Source: Bacillota bacterium
Lineage (GTDB): Bacteria > Bacillota > UBA4882 > UBA8346
Assembly: GCA_012735315.1 (NCBI GenBank)
Contig: JAAYHS010000021.1
Span: 1 to 40,697 of the forward strand
Direction of reading: 5' to 3'
DNA length: 40,697 nucleotides
Each line of letters starts with the position of its first letter. Positions within the stretch are counted from its first letter, which is position 1. This document shows positions 37,278 through 40,697 of this stretch, piece by piece. A model generated the notes under the pieces. That model searched no databases. It was not told the DNA's origin and saw only the letters and a list, made by a program, of their open reading frames with translations. A program made the translations under genes and the position numbers.

Positions 37278-38516
37278 TTAGTATGAAGCTGTTCCATTAT
37301 CAGGGCTTCCCATACCGAGCAATCTGCTCAAGGCCGCGGTCGCCAGCTCGATCTTGCCGTATTCCTTGATTTTTTCAAGATCCCTGGCTAAGAGCGCCTG
37401 GCTGAAGTCGATGGTTATGCCAAGGTGATCGGAAAGCGCTTGCGCTAGACGGTCCCGGCTCAAAGTATCGAGATAGTTCCAATCTTGCACCATGATGCTT
37501 TCCGCTTCGGCGGGGGTCAATCCGATGTCAATTAAACGATTGTAGATTCCGCCTTTCATGCCGTCTTTAACCGAATCCCAATCGCCGGCCATGATGGCGG
37601 CGATCTGGTCCCGGTCAAGCTTGCCTTTCATCATGGAGCTAATCCGGGAAAGCAGGTCATTCTTAGTAACCCGGCCGAAGGCTTTTAGAAACTTTACATC
37701 TCCAGAACTCTGGGAGATGACGGTGACCTCATCTCCGTTTAAGAGGTCGTCAACCGGCGCGGCGGCGTTATTCCGGATTAACACGGTTTCCGGGGTCACT
37801 AGGACCATCAAGGGGTCATTTCCCGGTTCTTTTTGGATATTTAATAGACCGCTTCCGGAATCAACGTGGCTGATTTTGCCTTTGGAAACTTCCAACCCGG
37901 CCAAGGCATGAATCATCCAGGCCGCTTCAGCCCTGGTGACCGCTTGATCGGGGTGAAATTGCGTTAGGTTTTGATATTTATCCGGCAATAATCCGAGTTT
38001 GTTACAGAGCTCGATATAACGGAAAGCCCAATGATCGTTGGGAACATCCGCGAAACCGGCGGACCAATCCTCTCCGAATTTTTCTTCCGGCTTGGCGACG
38101 TTAAGGATCCGGCAAATAAAGGTCGCCAGTTGAGCCCGGCTGACCGTTCTTTCCGGTTGAAATTTGCCGTCGGCGAAACTGTTCATCACTTTATGTTCGG
38201 CTACGGCATTCATGTGGGAAGCGGCCCAGTGCCCGCCGATGTCCGGATATTTGCTGCCGCTTACCGGTTGATAGTTCAGCGTTTTGCTGATTATTTTAGC
38301 CAGTTCGGCCCGAGTAATAGCCTGATCGGGCTTGAAGGTCCCGTCGGGATAACCATTGATTATCCCATTGGTCTCAAGATTTTGGATCGGTTGGGCCGCC
38401 CAATGCTCCTGAATATCGGAGAAGGAAGTCGCGGCATACACTTTGGCGCAAAATAGTAAGGAAAGGGTCAAGGATACCGCCAACATTGAATGAAGTCTTT
38501 GTTTGGCAATTAACAT
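37278..38516 (-). CDS. Secreted S-layer-homology (SLH) domain protein
   Basis: The 412-aa protein has a signal peptide (MLIAKQRLHSMLAVSLTLSL..., cleavage near AKVYA-A at about residue 28). Three SLH modules follow (about 30-85, 88-145 and 155-220), each with the F.D...HWA...I..L...G...G.PDGTF.P...ITRAE.A signature. SLH modules bind pyruvylated wall polymers. Residues 225-290 form a beta-rich domain, and 300-412 a helical domain with repeated ...GDWDSVKD / ...QDWNYLDT motifs of unknown type. There is no outer-membrane barrel, so it is not OmpM-like. ATG at 38516 follows AAGGAG by 8 nt; a start 32 codons earlier is rejected because it leads into that ribosome binding site and precedes the signal peptide. 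Confidence 0.88.
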   Translation of the reverse strand: MLIAKQRLHSMLAVSLTLSLLFCAKVYAATSFSDIQEHWAAQPIQNLETNGIINGYPDGTFKPDQAITRAELAKIISKTLNYQPVSGSKYPDIGGHWAASHMNAVAEHKVMNSFADGKFQPERTVSRAQLATFICRILNVAKPEEKFGEDWSAGFADVPNDHWAFRYIELCNKLGLLPDKYQNLTQFHPDQAVTRAEAAWMIHALAGLEVSKGKISHVDSGSGLLNIQKEPGNDPLMVLVTPETVLIRNNAAAPVDDLLNGDEVTVISQSSGDVKFLKAFGRVTKNDLLSRISSMMKGKLDRDQIAAIMAGDWDSVKDGMKGGIYNRLIDIGLTPAEAESIMVQDWNYLDTLSRDRLAQALSDHLGITIDFSQALLARDLEKIKEYGKIELATAALSRLLGMGSPDNGTASY

Positions 38517-38957
38517 CGATAATTCTCCTTTCGTCCGGGGACGTAATCTTTGATGACGGCGGTAAACTAAAAGGATATTAGTTAAACGCCGCTTATTGGT
38601 AACGTGAAGCAAATTAAAAATAGAAACTTTACATAATATAATATTATATCAGGTAATTCTCATTATAACAGGGAGTTCCTTTAAGTAATTGTTGGCAGGA
38701 TTGGTTGCTCGGTTTGTTTCCGGAATTAACCGGATCGGTTGGGAGCGAACGGTTATTGCGGCTTCGTTTTTTAAACTTTATAACATCAAAACGCCGGTTC
38801 GGCTCGAAAATTGCAGGTTAGTATTTGGCGTTATTGTGGATGATTGGCAAGAATGGCAAGCAGGATGAATCCGGACTGATACGGTTCGGTGATTATTTGA
38901 TCTAAATCAGTGTTAATTAAAGCATAATTAGTTTATTTGCGGCGGAGGAAGACTGTC
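38517..38957. other. Divergent intergenic region with AT palindrome and an Fnr-like box
   Basis: This 441-nt region must hold promoters for the SLH gene (left) and the anti-sigma-like gene (right). It contains a perfect 14-nt palindrome ATATAATATTATAT (38636-38649) with -10-like TATAAT sequences. TTGAT-CTAA-ATCAG (38897-38910), near the right gene, is one base from an Fnr consensus. No ORF or RNA gene is supported. Confidence 0.45.
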
Positions 38958-39569
38958 ATGAACTGTTATAACGCGCGGAAATATCTTGAGGAACTGGCGG
39001 CGGGGGAAATCAGCAGTCCTTTGGCCCGCCGGCTTCAGGAACATCTACGCTCCTGCCCGGGCTGCCGGGAAGAATACCAAATGATGAAACAGGCGTTGGA
39101 GCTGATGCGGTCAGGTCAAGGGATTGAGTCGCGGCAGCGGTTTAACTCCGTTTGGCGGCAGCGCGTCCGCCAAGAAGCCATTATTAAAGAGGCCGGCCGA
39201 CGGGGCTTTTTTGCGGTTTTCAAGACCAACACCTTAATTCCGGCCTTGGGTGTGCTGGCGGTGGCGCTGGTATTTGTGGTATTTAGTATTTTTAACCGTT
39301 TCGTTGCGGGAAATCAAGTGAAGGAAACCGCTCTCTATCAGTTGCGGATTATGGATTTCGGCCCTGATGAAGAGCGGGTTCGGGAGGTAATCGCCATTTT
39401 CGACCAATATCGGGAAGAATACCGGGACGGCGGCGTCCCACCCGGCGACTCTAACCGAGAGGGAGCTTTATTAATTTATCAGGGTTTAACCGAAGAGGAT
39501 CTGGAGAGTTTCAAGCTGGAGTTGGAAAAGGCCGGGGCCAAGGTGGAGTTTGGGAAGGAAGGAAAGTAA
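38958..39569 (+). CDS. Anti-sigma factor-like membrane protein with zinc-finger (zf-HC2)
   Basis: The 203-aa protein starts NCYNARKYLEELAAGEIS. It has the cytoplasmic zf-HC2 motif HLRSCPGC (about residues 29-36), then a single transmembrane helix (about 90-110, LIPALGVLAVALVFVVFSIF), then an extracytoplasmic domain (about 111-203) with GPDEERVREVIAIF and a C-terminal mixed alpha/beta part. This matches ECF anti-sigma factors (His-Cys-Cys zinc site) that hold a sigma factor at the membrane. No sigma factor gene is adjacent, so its partner is elsewhere or it is an orphan. ATG at 38958 is 9 nt after GCGGAGG; a TTG seven codons earlier overlaps that site. Confidence 0.75.
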   Translation: MNCYNARKYLEELAAGEISSPLARRLQEHLRSCPGCREEYQMMKQALELMRSGQGIESRQRFNSVWRQRVRQEAIIKEAGRRGFFAVFKTNTLIPALGVLAVALVFVVFSIFNRFVAGNQVKETALYQLRIMDFGPDEERVREVIAIFDQYREEYRDGGVPPGDSNREGALLIYQGLTEEDLESFKLELEKAGAKVEFGKEGK

Positions 39570-39583
39570 CTTGGGGTTCGGCA

Positions 39584-39612
39584 TTGGCGATTAATCATAA
39601 GTGATGTATAAT
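39584..39612 (+). promoter_or_regulatory. Promoter of hisF
   Basis: TTGGCG (39584-39589) and TATAAT (39607-39612) are 17 nt apart, just downstream of the anti-sigma-like gene's stop. This gives hisF its own promoter. Confidence 0.75.
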
Positions 39613-39644
39613 ATTGACTTGTTAGAAACATTGGGAGGCAAACC

Positions 39645-40412
39645 ATGGTTCAACCGATTCGGATTATGCCATGCCTTGATGTGCAAAACGGGCGGGTCGT
39701 CAAAGGCGTCCACTTTGTGGATATCCGGGATGCGGGCGATCCGGTCCAATGCGCATTGGCGTATTGCGACAAAGGCGCGGACGAGCTGGCGATGCTCGAC
39801 ATTACGGCTACGGTGGAAGGCAGGGCTACCATGCTTGATGTGGTAAAGCGGGTCGCGGAGGTAACCACCGTTCCCCTTACGGTCGGCGGCGGAATCTCCG
39901 ATTTAAAATCAGCCGCGGCCGTGCTGAACGTGGGAGCGAATAAAATATCCGTCAGCAGCGCCGCCTTTCGGAGACAGGAATTAATCCCGGAACTCGTCAA
40001 AGAATTCGGCGCCGATAAAGTGACGGTGGCCATCGATGTGGACCGGAACGCATCCCTGCCTTCGGGTTATGAGGTTTATATCGACGGCGGGCGTACCGCC
40101 ACCGGAGTAGACGCGGTGGAGTGGGCCAAGCGGATTGACGGTTACGGCGTCCCGGTTATTCTTCCTACCAGCAAAGCCGGTGACGGTTCGCGGAGCGGTT
40201 ATGATTTACCGGTGATTAAAGCCATTAAGGAAGCGGTTTCAGCGGAAGTGGTGGCTTCCGGCGGAGCGGGAAAGTTGGAGCATTTTTATGAGGCGGTCCA
40301 GGCGGGCGCCACGATTTTATTGGCCGCATCCATCTTTCATTTCGGTATTATTGAGATTAAGGCTTTAAAAGAATATCTACGCAGCCGGGGGATTGAGGTC
40401 GCGGCTCAATAA
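39645..40412 (+). CDS. hisF: Imidazole glycerol phosphate synthase cyclase subunit HisF, variant loop
   Basis: The 255-aa beta/alpha barrel closes the imidazole ring in histidine synthesis, using ammonia from HisH. It keeps the N-terminal CLDVQNGRVVKG with Asp12 (general acid/base) and Lys20, the phosphate-binding LTVGGGI, Asp131 in VAIDVDR, and the C-terminal ASGGAGK and LAASIFH. The loop usually written LLTSMDRDGTKxGYD is here LPTSKAGDGSRSGYD: the final Asp180 is kept, but the preceding residues differ. ATG at 39645 follows GGGAGG by 8 nt. No hisH, hisA or other his gene lies next to it, so it may be a displaced his gene or a HisF-like protein. Confidence 0.85.
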   Translation: MVQPIRIMPCLDVQNGRVVKGVHFVDIRDAGDPVQCALAYCDKGADELAMLDITATVEGRATMLDVVKRVAEVTTVPLTVGGGISDLKSAAAVLNVGANKISVSSAAFRRQELIPELVKEFGADKVTVAIDVDRNASLPSGYEVYIDGGRTATGVDAVEWAKRIDGYGVPVILPTSKAGDGSRSGYDLPVIKAIKEAVSAEVVASGGAGKLEHFYEAVQAGATILLAASIFHFGIIEIKALKEYLRSRGIEVAAQ

Positions 40413-40574
40413 TCCGCATCCGCGTCTTTTGTCCGGCGACCGAGTTGAGCTCCCTGGAGTCCGAAACTAATTATGTATGGTGATTCCGCAAAGGCATTAA
40501 TTCCGTTTATTCTACCGACTATTTTCAAGCATTTTCAAAAAAGCGGAGGGTTTTAAAGACCTTCCGCTTTGGTT
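40413..40574 (+). other. Spacer between hisF and the group II intron
   Basis: The 162-nt gap ends in a terminator hairpin. The rest shows no ORF, promoter or repeat. Confidence 0.5.
40540..40574 (+). terminator. Terminator hairpin, insertion target of the intron
   Basis: AAAGCGGAGGG (40540-40550) pairs with CCTTCCGCTTT (40560-40570) with one G-U, loop TTTTAAAGA. Instead of a long T run, GGTT and then the intron start follow, so the intron appears to have entered right behind the hairpin. Confidence 0.82.
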
Positions 40575-40697
40575 GTACGCCCGGCATGGGCGTTGTCTAT
40601 AGGGTGGAAGTCCCGAACGGGGGCTGGCGAGCGCCTACCGTTAGCGGAAGGCAAGGGTGTTAACCGCGAGGTTAAATCTGAAGGAAGCCGGATGCAA
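40575..40697 (+). mobile_element. 5' end of a group IIC self-splicing intron (partial)
   Basis: From 40575 the sequence reads GTACGCCCGGCATGGGCG, then CTATAGGGTGGAAGTCCCGA, then GGCAAGGGTGTTAACCGCGA, then ATCTGAAGGAAGCCGG. This is the domain I opening of class IIC introns, matching the well-known Oceanobacillus iheyensis intron in order and wording. The 5' terminus is GTACG rather than the usual GTGYG. The reverse transcriptase ORF (domain IV) and the 3' end lie outside the window. IIC introns are known to insert next to terminator hairpins, and one is present at 40540-40570. Confidence 0.88.

Noticed and set aside
38636-38649. AT palindrome as a specific operator
   Set aside because: The sequence is only A and T, where perfect palindromes arise easily, and it overlaps -10-like motifs.

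Overview
The window looks like chromosome from a Bacillota (Firmicutes) bacterium, most likely an anaerobic saccharolytic lineage with a two-membrane envelope. The phylum call rests on the ctsR-mcsA-mcsB-clpC operon behind a CtsR-type operator, a YesM/YesN-type two-component pair beside LplB/YtcP-type sugar permeases, DegV, strong AGGAGG-type ribosome binding sites, and frequent GTG and TTG starts. The two-membrane idea is inference. It rests on a solute-binding protein with a signal peptide but no lipobox, a decayed gene that looks like an outer-membrane beta-barrel, and an SLH-domain secreted protein. A Limnochordia/Hydrogenispora-like host would fit but is not proven.

Layout. 1-2995 is a scarred region: the tail of thrS, two copies of a 79-nt dispersed repeat each preceded by a similar terminator, a beta-barrel-like pseudogene with a frameshift and an in-frame TGA, and a junction joining a helicase remnant to an aldo/keto reductase remnant. 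2996-6122 holds degV (minus strand) and an unusual pair, a coiled-coil J-domain protein and a cytoplasmic leucine-rich-repeat protein. 6123-17112 is a pectin/oligogalacturonide locus: two LplB/YtcP-type permeases, a binding protein, a secreted pectin methylesterase, a cytoplasmic pectate-lyase-like enzyme, and a YesM/YesN-type kinase and regulator. A 330-nt nested inverted-repeat element and a terminator separate this from the convergent carB.

20831-29454 carries a YbhJ-type aconitase-family hydratase, pyrG, a small secreted protein whose ribosome binding site lies in the pyrG terminator hairpin, an orphan cheB, a zinc-ribbon protein, and rho preceded by an 18-codon leader ORF. 29597-35367 carries a LysM/M23 peptidase and the ctsR-mcsA-mcsB-clpC stress operon. 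35481-38516 (minus strand) carries a membrane protein, a Crp-family regulator and an SLH protein. The gap between the last two contains a Crp-type box centred exactly 41.5 nt upstream of a predicted start site, followed about 110 nt later by an intrinsic terminator: a candidate Crp-controlled small RNA. The right end holds an anti-sigma-like membrane protein, a solitary hisF with an altered loop, and the 5' end of a group IIC intron inserted directly after a terminator hairpin.

How the genes work together. The pectin locus forms a pathway: extracellular sensing (YesM/YesN), de-esterification outside the cell, import by the ABC transporter, and exolytic cleavage inside. The Clp operon forms an autoregulated protein quality-control unit. 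The strongest candidates for something undescribed are the Crp-box small RNA unit, the J-domain/LRR pair, the nested inverted-repeat element and the short leader ORF ahead of rho.
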